A stretch of 64,000 nucleotides of DNA from Elusimicrobiota bacterium (GCA_003450815.1 DMES01000037.1:1-64000); one strand, 5' to 3'; positions 33,143 to 41,566 are shown, counted from the stretch's first letter. Translations and numbers: made by a program. The notes: generated by a model not told the origin, from the letters alone.

Positions 33143-33910
33143 ATGGAAAATGAACCATTTATAGTTTTAGAACTTGAATTGACCAGAAAGCGCTGCCTTT
33201 TCGCCCTGACGCTCGCTTTTCTGTGTTTCCACCCGCGTCCGCTTGGGTCGGAAACACTGACGCTTACCACTTACTATCCGGCCCCTTACGGCGCCTATGT
33301 AAGCCTGCTTACCACCCAGCAGACCCTGCTGGCCCGCGACGGCGGCAGTGTGGGCATCGGGACATCGGGGCCTCTACCAGCGAATGTAAAGCTTTCGGTC
33401 CATTCCGGAACTACCCAAGGGAATATCTCTATCAGCGGCGTATCAGATAGCGGCGCCACTTATTCAAGTTTGCAGTTGAATGACAATAATCTGGCAAGCA
33501 CAAATGCCTGGGGAATTGCACATAAAAAGGCCCTTGGCACTGTGGAGGATAATGATTTTCAGATAGTAAAAGTTAATAATGGTGTCGCAACAGCTGCCAG
33601 ACTTGCCATTGATAATACCACCGGCAATGTCGGTATAGGTACAAACAATCCATTGTATAGGTTCGATGTGTCAGGCGATGCCAGGGTGACTGGCGCCCTC
33701 AGAAGTCACTGCACTGTCGTATGGTACTCCGGCACGGCGTACTGCCCCGCCACCTACTCTTTTATGGGCAACCTGGGCGGCGGAGCCAGTTGTATTTCTG
33801 GCGGGCAATTGTTCCTTGGAGGAAATATTAATTCCCCGACCAGATGGGTGCCGCATAGAGAAGAGAATTGTACCGGCAATATGCTTTGCTGCAGGATGCA
33901 AATAAATTGA
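33143..33910 (+). CDS. Exported surface/appendage-like protein, copy 2
   Basis: 255 residues from the ATG giving MENEPF, matched to the start of copy 1; an upstream in-frame start at 33104 lacks support. Same signal, ETLTLTTYYPAPYGAY leader, VGIGTSGP and VGIGTNNPLYRFDVSG repeats and cysteine-rich end. It differs from copy 1 chiefly at the N-terminus and in a central window (about residues 125-150), where copy 1 has CRGACATRMD and this one NNGVATAAR. That clustering of differences may reflect selection or gene conversion. Confidence 0.75.
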   Translation: MENEPFIVLELELTRKRCLFALTLAFLCFHPRPLGSETLTLTTYYPAPYGAYVSLLTTQQTLLARDGGSVGIGTSGPLPANVKLSVHSGTTQGNISISGVSDSGATYSSLQLNDNNLASTNAWGIAHKKALGTVEDNDFQIVKVNNGVATAARLAIDNTTGNVGIGTNNPLYRFDVSGDARVTGALRSHCTVVWYSGTAYCPATYSFMGNLGGGASCISGGQLFLGGNINSPTRWVPHREENCTGNMLCCRMQIN

Positions 33911-34126
33911 AAGCGTGCCAATGAAGAAAGATGTATAAACTTGTTACTGCCAATAAAACAGAATATCGAAAACACCAGGTGTGGCGCCGCCGTGATTTGC
34001 CCTTGGTTGCCCTGGCAACTCCTGCCGCTTTGTGTTTTGAGTCGGGTTGCAAGGAAATATCCTCTGCGAGAAAGCATACAAGGTAACAGGAGCGCTCATA
34101 AGATTTAGTAGAGGAGGAACGCGACA

Positions 34127-34615
34127 TTGAAAGAAAAAATATCAGTCAGCGTAAGTTTAAAAAGCTATAAGGCCGATACTATCCGCTACGCGGCTTATGC
34201 GGTGAGCGGGGGGGCCTATGTTTTGCTCGGGCCGGGAAAAAAAGGGGAAGTGGAGGCGGCTTTTGAACCCAAGCCGAATGCGTCCGCAAAATATCGCGCC
34301 GGCCTTCAGAAGCTTTTTGAGTCGGAGTTGAGGGACGAAAAAATGCGTTCTGAAATAGCTGATGCCAACAGGGAACTAAGGGAATTTATGGTTCTTAAAG
34401 CTCTTTCTGCCGCCGACGACGCGGGAACTCAGGCAGGCGATTATGCCGGGCTTACCCCCGCCCAGGAAAAGGAATTGGACGCGCTTATTGCCGAGGTTGA
34501 GCGCGAAATAAAAACCGAAACCGCCGGCAAAGAGCGTAAAGATCCGCTTGGCATAACCAAAACATGGGAAGAAAAACATGGCTCAGAACCTTTTAAAAAT
34601 AAAAACAAAAAATAG
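34127..34615 (+). CDS. hxsD: HxsD-like protein 1 of the His-Xaa-Ser system
   Basis: 162 residues. TTG start supported by GAGGAGG ten bases upstream. The N-terminal 100 residues follow the HxsD pattern: a YKADTIRYAAYAVSGGAYVLL strand-helix, an ESELRDEKMRSEI segment (family: N/E-x-x-L-x-D) and an ending REFMVLKALSAADD. A 60-residue charged extension after that is not in HxsD 2. HxsD proteins are small partners of the Hxs radical SAM maturases with unknown biochemistry. It overlaps the HxsB-like gene by 38 bases, so the two are probably produced together. This is the first gene of the cluster. Confidence 0.72.
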   Translation: MKEKISVSVSLKSYKADTIRYAAYAVSGGAYVLLGPGKKGEVEAAFEPKPNASAKYRAGLQKLFESELRDEKMRSEIADANRELREFMVLKALSAADDAGTQAGDYAGLTPAQEKELDALIAEVEREIKTETAGKERKDPLGITKTWEEKHGSEPFKNKNKK

Positions 34616-36041
34616 TGTCGCGCAAACCAATCCGCCGCATTTTTATTGGCGGGAAGTAGACGGGGCTTACCTCATAAGCAATGATTCCGGCTGCCATGCG
34701 TGGCTGGACGCGGCGGCTTTTAAGCGCTTTTCCGCCGGCACGCTCAGGGAAAAAGACAAAGCCTTTGAGGAGCTTTCTTCAAAAGGTTTTATCAGAGACA
34801 GGCTGGATTTCGCGGATTTGGCCGCAAAATGGAAGAGCAAAAATTCCCACCTGTCCTGCGGGCCGGGGCTGCATATTTTTGTAATGACGCTGCGGTGTGA
34901 CCATAAGTGCCTTTATTGCCAGTCAGGGGCCATAAGCCTGAGCGCCAAAGGCGCGGATATGAAATGGCCCGCGGCCAAAAAAAGCGTGGATTTCGCATTT
35001 CAGACCACCGCTCCCGGCCTGACTATTGAGTTTCAGGGCGGCGAGCCGCTGCTTAACTGGGCGGTCCTTAAAAAAACCGTTTCCTACGCCAGGAAAAAAG
35101 AAAAGCTTTCGGGTAAACGCCTTAATCTTGGCCTTGTTTCAAATTTCAGCCGGATGACCGAAGGGTATGCCCGGTTTCTGCTTGAAAACGAGGTTTCCCT
35201 CTGCACCTCGCTTGACGGCCCGGCTGACCTGCACAACAGAAACAGAATTTGCTCCGGCGGCAATGCCCACGTGTCGGTACGCAAATGGCTAAGGTATTTC
35301 ACGCGCAGGAACACCGGGCAGGGAGCCGGGTACAGGATTTTCAAGCCCAGCGCTCTGCTTACGGTCACCAAGTTTTCGCTGGGCCGTGCGCCCGAGATAA
35401 TTGATGAATATGCCGGGCTTGGGCTTGAGGATGTCTTTATACGGCCGCTTTCGCCAATCGGTTACGCTAAAAACAGCTGGAGCGCCATAGGCTATACGGC
35501 CGCGGATTTTGTGGCTTTCTACAAAGAAAGTCTTGGATATATACTGAAACTGAACCGTAAGGGCGCCGTTATAAGGGAAAAAATGGCCGCCATGCTCCTT
35601 GAAAAGATAATCGGTTTCAGTGACCCCGGGTATCTGGACATGCGGTGTCCCTGCGGCGCCGCGGTGGGGCAGATAGCTTACAACTACAACGGAGATCTTT
35701 ACACCTGCGATGAGGGCCGCATGGCGGCCTGGGAGGGGGACGATCTTTTTAAAATAGGCAATGTGTTCAGGGACAGTTATAAAAAAGCCGTTTCCTGCTC
35801 CACCGCCAGGTCATGCGTGGCCGCTTCCGAGCTGCATTTACAGCCGGCGTGCTCAAGGTGCGCTTACAGCCCTTATTGCGGTGTTTGCCCCGTGTATAAC
35901 TACGAAGCGCAGGGCTCGTTGTGGGGCAATATGCCCGCAAACGAGAGATGCGCTTTCATGAAAGGCATATTCGGTATTCTGTTTTCCAAACTAAAAAATT
36001 CCAAAGACAGGGAGATACTGCAAAAATGGGTGAAAAAGTGA
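34578..36041 (+). CDS. hxsB: HxsB-like radical SAM maturase 1
   Basis: 487 residues. N-terminal recognition-type region (about 15-90) with YLISNDSGCHAWLD; radical SAM core with LRCDHKCLYC (C-x3-C-x2-C), EFQGGEPLLNW, SLDGPADLH; C-terminal SPASM-type region with CPCGAAVGQ, YTCDEGRMA and CSRCAYSPYCGVCPVYNYEAQG, giving seven or more cysteines for auxiliary clusters. This combination and length match HxsB of His-Xaa-Ser systems. Predicted to modify the His-rich precursor at 37367. Start ATG at 34578 lies inside the HxsD gene. Confidence 0.85.
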   Translation: MAQNLLKIKTKNSVAQTNPPHFYWREVDGAYLISNDSGCHAWLDAAAFKRFSAGTLREKDKAFEELSSKGFIRDRLDFADLAAKWKSKNSHLSCGPGLHIFVMTLRCDHKCLYCQSGAISLSAKGADMKWPAAKKSVDFAFQTTAPGLTIEFQGGEPLLNWAVLKKTVSYARKKEKLSGKRLNLGLVSNFSRMTEGYARFLLENEVSLCTSLDGPADLHNRNRICSGGNAHVSVRKWLRYFTRRNTGQGAGYRIFKPSALLTVTKFSLGRAPEIIDEYAGLGLEDVFIRPLSPIGYAKNSWSAIGYTAADFVAFYKESLGYILKLNRKGAVIREKMAAMLLEKIIGFSDPGYLDMRCPCGAAVGQIAYNYNGDLYTCDEGRMAAWEGDDLFKIGNVFRDSYKKAVSCSTARSCVAASELHLQPACSRCAYSPYCGVCPVYNYEAQGSLWGNMPANERCAFMKGIFGILFSKLKNSKDREILQKWVKK

Positions 36042-36346
36042 AAAGTCATTCGCGTAGAATTATGTTCTCTAAACAAATATACGCGGCCGAAGCGGTTAAA
36101 CTTGCGGCTTATGTTTTTTCAGACAAAGCCGATATAAAATTAGCATCCTCCGCCGGCGGCGTCGAGGCTGAAGTGTCCTGGGAAGGGAAGGATTGCGCGG
36201 TCGCCGGAGAATTTGCGAACGAGGTTCTTAACCAGCAATGCCGGCTTGATCTGGCCGTGAAAAATGGAAAGGTCGCAAACATGATAGTTACCAAGGCCTT
36301 GCTTTCCGCTTCCGGTGAAACAGTGAAAAAGAGGGGGAAACAGTGA
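36026..36346 (+). CDS. hxsD: HxsD-like protein 2 of the His-Xaa-Ser system
   Basis: 106 residues from ATG 36026 (GGGAG upstream), overlapping hxsB1 by 16 bases; a GTG at 36038 is an alternative. It is the more canonical HxsD: FSKQIYAAEAVKLAAYVFSD, then AGEFANEVLNQQCRLDL and MIVTKALLSAS. About the usual length, no extension. Its stop overlaps the next gene's GTG start (GTGA). Confidence 0.8.
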   Translation: MGEKVKSHSRRIMFSKQIYAAEAVKLAAYVFSDKADIKLASSAGGVEAEVSWEGKDCAVAGEFANEVLNQQCRLDLAVKNGKVANMIVTKALLSASGETVKKRGKQ

Positions 36347-37359
36347 AAAAGTGGACTGTTCTTGTTTTTATAGCGCTTTTGGGGCTTATACTTGGCCTGC
36401 GTTATCTGAGTAAAAAGAATGAGGCAAAAGTGGAACAGAACGCAGGCATGCAGCTGTCCGAACCGGTGGGGGTTGCTCTGCCGCAGGGGGTGAATACCTA
36501 CTCTCCATCAGGCTCTGTGGCGTCTTCTCCCGCAGACTCTTCCGCCCTGGATGCGGCCGCTTCCAAAGGGGCTTGTGAGGGCGGCGCTCTTAACGACATA
36601 CTGTCTTCGCACGGAGTGTCATGGGGTTATTCTACAAAAGGCGTTGTTTTTGAACCGTCTGAAACTGAAAAGATCTATGAGGCTTTGGAAAATTATTTTT
36701 CCTGCGAGGCTGTCGCCATGGACGATATGGCTGCATGTGGGCCCTTAACGACCGATTCGGGTGATAAAGGCGATGTGCGTTTCAGTAATCCAAGATATAA
36801 ATGTTCCGATAGCGCGAACAGGGTGCTGTTCAAGGCCTATATGGCGGGGATGCACGGCAATGCTTCGGCTTGTGCGTCATTTCTTGCAGGCGATAGTGTC
36901 AAGGACATCAAGTTGGATACTGTTGAGTTTTGCAATATAGCCGCAAAGGGGATGGAGAATATCTGTGTCGGCCTTGCTCCCTTTCTTCCGGCCTCAAAAA
37001 AAGCGGAATGCCTGACGGTTTTTCCAGCTAAAAAAACCGACTGTAGCGGCAAAGAATTCTGTCTGGATAATTACAAAATATATTCCGCCATCAAGGCCAG
37101 AAATCCGGGCCAGTGCCCTGAGAAGTACCGGCCCGCTTGTGAAGCTTTCTTCTCTAAGCGTCAGGCTTCCTGTTCAAATCTCATCACGAAGGCCAGTAAA
37201 CTGTATTGCTCATCCCTTGCCGTGTTAAAAAAGAAACAAGCCAGCGGCATGTTTTTGTCTGAGCAAGAAAAGAAAGATGCCGAAATACGGAAAAAGGAAG
37301 AGGAAAGAATAATGCAGGAAGTAAATAAAAATGCGAGGAAAATGCTGGGTAAGGAGTGA
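36343..37359 (+). CDS. Membrane-anchored cysteine-rich protein in the Hxs cluster
   Basis: 338 residues, GTG start with GAGGGGG upstream. One N-terminal hydrophobic segment (VLVFIALLGLILGLRYL) followed by a Ser/Pro-rich linker suggests anchoring in the inner membrane with an outward-facing domain. The domain has 14 cysteines scattered through short helices (ACEGG, FSCEAV, AACGPL, YKCSD and so on) and ends in a basic-acidic coiled coil (EKKDAEIRKKEEERIMQEV). No family recognised. It sits between hxsD2 and the His-repeat precursor, with the precursor's ribosome-binding site overlapping its end, so it is likely an Hxs component (scaffold, second substrate or export factor). Confidence 0.65.
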   Translation: MKKWTVLVFIALLGLILGLRYLSKKNEAKVEQNAGMQLSEPVGVALPQGVNTYSPSGSVASSPADSSALDAAASKGACEGGALNDILSSHGVSWGYSTKGVVFEPSETEKIYEALENYFSCEAVAMDDMAACGPLTTDSGDKGDVRFSNPRYKCSDSANRVLFKAYMAGMHGNASACASFLAGDSVKDIKLDTVEFCNIAAKGMENICVGLAPFLPASKKAECLTVFPAKKTDCSGKEFCLDNYKIYSAIKARNPGQCPEKYRPACEAFFSKRQASCSNLITKASKLYCSSLAVLKKKQASGMFLSEQEKKDAEIRKKEEERIMQEVNKNARKMLGKE

Positions 37360-37366
37360 AAATTTT

Positions 37367-37699
37367 ATGGCTCAAAAAAAATCCAAGCTTAAAAAAAATA
37401 TAAAAATGTTCCTTAACAGCGAAGAAGGTAAAATGCTGGATGCCGATATTGTTAAAACCGGCATCGCCTTGGGTATTATGGGCGCGGTCATGGCGGATCA
37501 GGCTGCGGCTCAGGCCGTTGTACATTCAAACTATTTTTTTAATTCAGGCCCAGGCAGTGGTTCAGGCCATGCCAGCCACCAGAGCCACGGTTCGCACGGT
37601 TCGCACGGTTCGCACGGCTCACACGCCTCGCACGGTTCGCACGGTTCGCACGGTTCGCACGGTTCGCATGGCTCGCACTCGCGCGGCGGCTGGTGCTGA
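37367..37699 (+). CDS. His-Xaa-Ser repeat precursor peptide (HxsA-type)
   Basis: 110 residues; the ATG giving MAQKKSKLKK is fixed by AAGGAG 11 bases upstream. Leader: basic start, FLNSEEGKMLDADIVK, then a hydrophobic GIALGIMGAVMADQAAA that may be a membrane or recognition helix. The tail from residue 68 is 12 consecutive H-x-S triplets (mostly HGS, two HAS, one HQS) plus a final H-S, putting 13 histidines at positions 68, 71, 74 and so on to 104; it ends RGGWC. This matches precursors of the His-Xaa-Ser system, whose repeats are thought to be modified by HxsB/HxsC. The modification is unknown. Flanked on both sides by maturase genes. Confidence 0.9.
   Translation: MAQKKSKLKKNIKMFLNSEEGKMLDADIVKTGIALGIMGAVMADQAAAQAVVHSNYFFNSGPGSGSGHASHQSHGSHGSHGSHGSHASHGSHGSHGSHGSHGSHSRGGWC
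37568..37681 (+). repeat. 9-bp tandem repeat encoding the His-Gly-Ser array
   Basis: Successive CACGGTTCG units with few silent changes (for example CACGGCTCA, CATGGCTCG). Such homogeneity implies recent expansion by slippage or strong concerted maintenance, so repeat number may vary between strains. Confidence 0.9.
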
Positions 37700-37757
37700 T
37701 GCTTTTTTCCGGCGCTTTGCTCTTGTTTGAATAGCTGATGGATGTTTAAAAAATCCG

Positions 37758-37886
37758 ATGGCGCAGACGTATGTGTGGCGCCATAACGAGTGGAAAGGCG
37801 GTCGTCTGGCGGCTCAGTACGCTGTCAAAAACGGCTTTAAATTGGAAAGCCTTATATCTTACAATTATCCCCCCCGCATCTTTTGA
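37758..37886 (+). CDS. Possible 42-residue peptide upstream of a radical SAM gene
   Basis: ATG 37758 to TGA 37884-37886, with the radical SAM ATG immediately following (TGAATG). The product is basic and aromatic (MAQTYVWRHNEWKGGRLA, ending YNYPPRIF). No clear ribosome-binding site. Coupling and codon composition look gene-like, but it may be the remnant of a larger gene. Confidence 0.35.
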   Translation: MAQTYVWRHNEWKGGRLAAQYAVKNGFKLESLISYNYPPRIF

Positions 37887-38987
37887 ATGAAAGTTCCAAA
37901 AGAAATACAGAAACTGAAAATAGCGCTCACAACGGATTGCGTTCTTGCCTGCCGGCACTGTCGGGTGGACAAAAAGGCCGGACTCACTATAAGTTTAGAC
38001 GACGCTGCCCGTGGAGTGGATATGCTGATTTCCTCTCCCGGGAAATTGAAACGTCTTGAACTTTATGGAGGTGAGCCGTTTCTTAAATTCCGGCTGTTTA
38101 AGGATATCGTGCAATACGCCGTAAGGCTTTCGGCGCGGTCCTGCAAAAAACTTTCAATTTCAGCGGCCTCAAACGGGCTTGTGCTGAATGAAGACCACCT
38201 GAAGTTTATCAGGGAAAACCGTGTTAATCTCTCCATAAGCATTTCCGGCTCGGAGAAGGCTCATGACCTGACACGCGTTTATCCCGGAGGCGGTGGAAGC
38301 TACGCCGACCTCAAAAAAAAGCTGGCGCTTATCTTCTCCCGGCTTGAGGCTGAAAATATTGTGGCGCTTGAATGCGTACATCCGGCCTGTGCCGCGTCGC
38401 TTGGACCCGATTTGCGCCGCTTGGCCGACTTTGGTTTTAAAGTGATAAATATAGAATGTGTGCACGGGCCTGATTGGGGGCAAAGCTCTCTTAAGGCATT
38501 TGAAAGTGCCCTCCTTTCTTTCTCGGGCCGGCTTTTTACGGCAGTTAAAAAAGGCGTTTACATAGCGCCGGAGCCGTTTCTGGAATTTTTTCGGGTAAAA
38601 GGCGCGGCTGCCAGTCTTCAATGTCCTCTTTACAGAGATCTTGAGCTTTATCCCGACGGTGTTTTTTCTTTTTATCCGTTTGCCTTTATGGATTATTCTA
38701 AATGGCGAAAAGCGGTTAAACTAGGAACCTCCATTTCCGGACTTTGCAGGAGGTATTCGGCCTGTATACCTGGTGGAAAATTGTGCGCCGGCTGCGTCAG
38801 TAAATATTATGTGATCGGAGGACTTGCCGGCGGAGCGCGTGCCTATACCCTTAGAACGGCGGTGCTTAAAAAAGTGCTTCTGGATATAATGCGGCGTGCC
38901 CGCACAGAAAAGGCCTTTAACGGGTATGTGCGCTGGCTTGCAGGCATTGAGCAAAGAACCTATGTCGATTACCGTGGAATGAAGTGA
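37887..38987 (+). CDS. Radical SAM protein with SPASM-like C-terminus in the Hxs cluster
   Basis: 366 residues. CVLACRHC (C-x3-C-x2-C) near residue 20, LYGGEPFLKF and SAASNGLVL in the core. The C-terminal part has CPLYRDLELYPDG (the SPASM-type Cys followed by a P-D-G turn), then CRRYSACIPGGKLCAGC. It does not fit either the HxsB-like or the HxsC-like group in this cluster and looks like a general SPASM peptide maturase. It is the first gene after the His-repeat precursor, so the precursor or the small peptide at 37758 are candidate substrates. Confidence 0.82.
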   Translation: MKVPKEIQKLKIALTTDCVLACRHCRVDKKAGLTISLDDAARGVDMLISSPGKLKRLELYGGEPFLKFRLFKDIVQYAVRLSARSCKKLSISAASNGLVLNEDHLKFIRENRVNLSISISGSEKAHDLTRVYPGGGGSYADLKKKLALIFSRLEAENIVALECVHPACAASLGPDLRRLADFGFKVINIECVHGPDWGQSSLKAFESALLSFSGRLFTAVKKGVYIAPEPFLEFFRVKGAAASLQCPLYRDLELYPDGVFSFYPFAFMDYSKWRKAVKLGTSISGLCRRYSACIPGGKLCAGCVSKYYVIGGLAGGARAYTLRTAVLKKVLLDIMRRARTEKAFNGYVRWLAGIEQRTYVDYRGMK

Positions 38988-39050
38988 ATGCCGCAAACGG
39001 CGGGTTGCAGGATGTCTCAAAAATAAAAAAAATCTTTTCCATTGAAATAT

Positions 39051-40454
39051 ATGAAAAAACCATTCATAGCATCGTACAATTTCAATTTTGTAAAAAAAGG
39101 CCGAAATATTTTAATTTCAAACGAGTTCGGCGGCTGGAGTCTTATAGGTGAGGCTGATTTTAAAAAATTGGCCGCCGGAAGGCTTTTACACGGCAGTTTA
39201 GCGCGTGAGCTTTCCGAAAAGGGGTTTGCGGCCAACCGCATGGATATGAAAGGCATGGCATTAGGGCTCTCCAAAACGCTGTTTGGTGGTTGGAAAGGGC
39301 CGCACGTACATATAATTTCGCTCACACAGCGTTGCAACCAAGCCTGCGCGTATTGCTGCGCCTCAGCGGGTCACGGCGGCGGCGGCATGAGCCGTAAGAC
39401 CGCGGCCAAAACCCTTGATTTTATTTTTTCCATCCCCTGCGGGGACCTGGTTATGGAATTTCAGGGTGGAGAGCCGCTGCTTAATTTCAGCGTTCTGCGG
39501 TTCATGGTGAACTCGGCGCGGCGCCGCGCCGTTGCGCAAGGCCGAAGGGTTCATTTCTCAGTGGTCACAAACCTTACCGCCATGACCGCGGCAAAGCTGG
39601 AATTTTTGGTTTTAAACGGTGTTACAATCTGCACCTCCCTTGACGGGCCCGCTTCCCTGCACGACGCGAACCGCAGATTGGCCGGGCGCGGGACACACGC
39701 GCTGGTAACCGCCTGGCTTAAAAAAACAAGAGTTGCGGCAAAGAAATACCCAGGGTTTGAGCCGCCGAACGCAATCAGCACTATAACGCGCGCTTCGCTG
39801 GCGCAGCCCGAGCGTATAGTGGACGAGTTTATCAGGCAGGGCATACGCCGCGTGCAACTTGGGCCGCTGGATCCGTTGGGACGCGCCGCCGGCGGCTGGG
39901 GCGCGCTGGGTTTTTCCGCCGCGGAATTTCTGGCTTTTTATTCACGGGCGCTGGATTACATGCTGGCGCTTAACCGCCGCGGTAATCCGGTTTATGAGAA
40001 AGGCGCGGTTATGTTCTTAAAGGAAATATTCGGATTCGGGCGGCCGCGCTACCAGAACCTGGATATTTTTTACCGTCTCGCTTACAATATAGACGGCGGA
40101 GTTTACGGGTCGGACGAGGCCCGGATGCTGGCCAACTCCGGAGACGACTCCTTCCGCCTTGGCAGTGTGCAGCGGGATAGTTTTAAGAGGCTTATAAAAA
40201 AACCGACTACCAGGCTGCTGCTGCTTTCGGCCTTTCCGCAGCTTACCCAGAGCGCCTGCGCCCGCTGTCCATATTCGGTCTGGTGTCGTGTAAGCCCTGC
40301 TCATAACTGGGCCGCGCAGGGTTCCTTCTGGGGAGATATGATGACCAGCCAGCGCTGTGCGATTTTTAAAGGGGTGTTTGACCTGCTTTTATCCAGGCTG
40401 AGTGATCGCGCCGCCGGGCCTGTCCTGCGGCATTGGTCGGAGTTTGAGCCTTAA
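39051..40454 (+). CDS. hxsB: HxsB-like radical SAM maturase 2, with degenerate auxiliary-cluster cysteines
   Basis: 467 residues from the ATG giving MKKPFIASYN (an in-frame TTG lies 9 bases upstream). ILISNEFGGWSLIG is the HxsB-type N-terminal region; CNQACAYC, EFQGGEPLLNF and SLDGPASLH are intact. Unlike copies 1 and 3, the SPASM region has NLDIFYRLAYN where they have a Cys-Gly, VYGSDEARM for YTCDEGRM, and CARCPYSVWCRVSPAHN for the four-cysteine CSRC..C..CP block. At least three auxiliary ligands are lost, so it may carry one or no auxiliary cluster or act as a non-catalytic partner. Confidence 0.85.
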   Translation: MKKPFIASYNFNFVKKGRNILISNEFGGWSLIGEADFKKLAAGRLLHGSLARELSEKGFAANRMDMKGMALGLSKTLFGGWKGPHVHIISLTQRCNQACAYCCASAGHGGGGMSRKTAAKTLDFIFSIPCGDLVMEFQGGEPLLNFSVLRFMVNSARRRAVAQGRRVHFSVVTNLTAMTAAKLEFLVLNGVTICTSLDGPASLHDANRRLAGRGTHALVTAWLKKTRVAAKKYPGFEPPNAISTITRASLAQPERIVDEFIRQGIRRVQLGPLDPLGRAAGGWGALGFSAAEFLAFYSRALDYMLALNRRGNPVYEKGAVMFLKEIFGFGRPRYQNLDIFYRLAYNIDGGVYGSDEARMLANSGDDSFRLGSVQRDSFKRLIKKPTTRLLLLSAFPQLTQSACARCPYSVWCRVSPAHNWAAQGSFWGDMMTSQRCAIFKGVFDLLLSRLSDRAAGPVLRHWSEFEP

Positions 40455-40466
40455 ATTCCCGTCACT

Positions 40467-41510
40467 ATGATAAAATCTAGGTATATGAAGGCAAAAGCTC
40501 TTTCCTACAGGCAGGCTGCGGCGCGTTTCGGCTGGCCGGCAGGGCGGATGAAAATTTGCGAACTAACGCTCGGCTACTCCTGTAACGCCCGCTGCGTGTT
40601 CTGCTACAGTTCGCCGGAGCTTGAAAACTGGAAAGAGCGTCCGTCCATGGATTTAAGGCGGGCGGGGGAGCATTTGCTGGCTTCCTATAAAAATGGCGCC
40701 CGCATGCTACAGATTATAGGCGGCGAGCCCACCATAAACGAAGACCTTCCCCGCGTAATAAGTCTGGCCAAACGCACAGGTTACCTGGCGGTGCAGATAG
40801 TGTCAAATGGCCTTAAGCTTGCGGACGAGGATTTTGTTAAAACGCTTGTAAAATCAGGCTTGAATACCGCCAATCTTTCTATCCACGGCCCTGACCGCGT
40901 CACCCACGACGCGGTAGTGGGGGTTGAGGGGGCTTTTGAAAGCACTCTTAAAGCGGCGCGCAATTTAATAGATGCCGGGGTTTACATCAACACCGGCACA
41001 GCCGTCACAGGCATTAATTACCGTAAAATTCCGGCCCTGGCCGCTTTTGTTCTGCGTGAGCTGGGAGTGGATTCCTGCCACATTATAGCCGCGCATTACC
41101 TTGGAGCGGCCTTCAAAAGGCGCAGGGCCCTGCGTGTTACTTACACTGAACAGATGCCGTATATTAAGAAGGCTGTGGCGGCCTTCCGCTTGGCGTATGT
41201 GAGGCCGGCTTTCGCTTTCCTAAGCAATTATCTGCCCTGTGTGCTGCCCGGCTACGAGGCCCTGATGGGCGACTGGAAGTATCCTGAGGCTGACGACGAC
41301 CTGTATCTGCCGGAAGCCAGTCACGAAGGACGGATGTACACGATGATAACCGAAACTCTGCGCATGAAGTCTCCTTACTGCAAGCGGTGTGTTTATTGTG
41401 GCGTCTGCGCCGGTTTTGAAAAAACATATTTTGAAATGTTTGGCGGCGGGGAATTTGTTCCGCTTCTTGAGAAACCGGATGTTTACCCACTGAAGCCGGT
41501 GTGCGTATGA
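40467..41510 (+). CDS. HxsC-like radical SAM protein (paralogue 1)
   Basis: 347 residues. CNARCVFC near residue 39, IIGGEPTIN and IVSNGLKL in the core, and a SIHG-x-x-x-V-x-HD motif typical of the group. C-terminal LPCVLPGYEALM and CKRCVYCGVCAGFEKTYFEMFG give the lone Cys plus C-x2-C-x5-C layout for one auxiliary cluster. 12 bases after hxsB2. Directly upstream of the U32 pair, as 28864-29784 is next to the other pair. Start could also be ATG 40485. Confidence 0.82.
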   Translation: MIKSRYMKAKALSYRQAAARFGWPAGRMKICELTLGYSCNARCVFCYSSPELENWKERPSMDLRRAGEHLLASYKNGARMLQIIGGEPTINEDLPRVISLAKRTGYLAVQIVSNGLKLADEDFVKTLVKSGLNTANLSIHGPDRVTHDAVVGVEGAFESTLKAARNLIDAGVYINTGTAVTGINYRKIPALAAFVLRELGVDSCHIIAAHYLGAAFKRRRALRVTYTEQMPYIKKAVAAFRLAYVRPAFAFLSNYLPCVLPGYEALMGDWKYPEADDDLYLPEASHEGRMYTMITETLRMKSPYCKRCVYCGVCAGFEKTYFEMFGGGEFVPLLEKPDVYPLKPVCV

Positions 41511-41566
41511 GTTGTACTAGGGTGAAATTTCTTCTTAATTTTTACCGGTCAGGCGTGATCTGAAGT

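Noticed and set aside
34092..34126. An upstream start for the first HxsD-like gene
   Set aside because: No in-frame ATG; TTG at 34127 has a strong ribosome-binding site at suitable distance.
37568..37681. Possible CRISPR or minisatellite array
   Set aside because: The unit is 9 bp with no spacers and encodes an in-frame His-Gly-Ser array.
37440..37730. A 96-residue plus-strand frame with Arg-Thr-Val repeats overlapping the His-repeat gene
   Set aside because: It is the 9-bp repeat read in another frame; the HGS frame has the ribosome-binding site, leader and neighbours that make sense.
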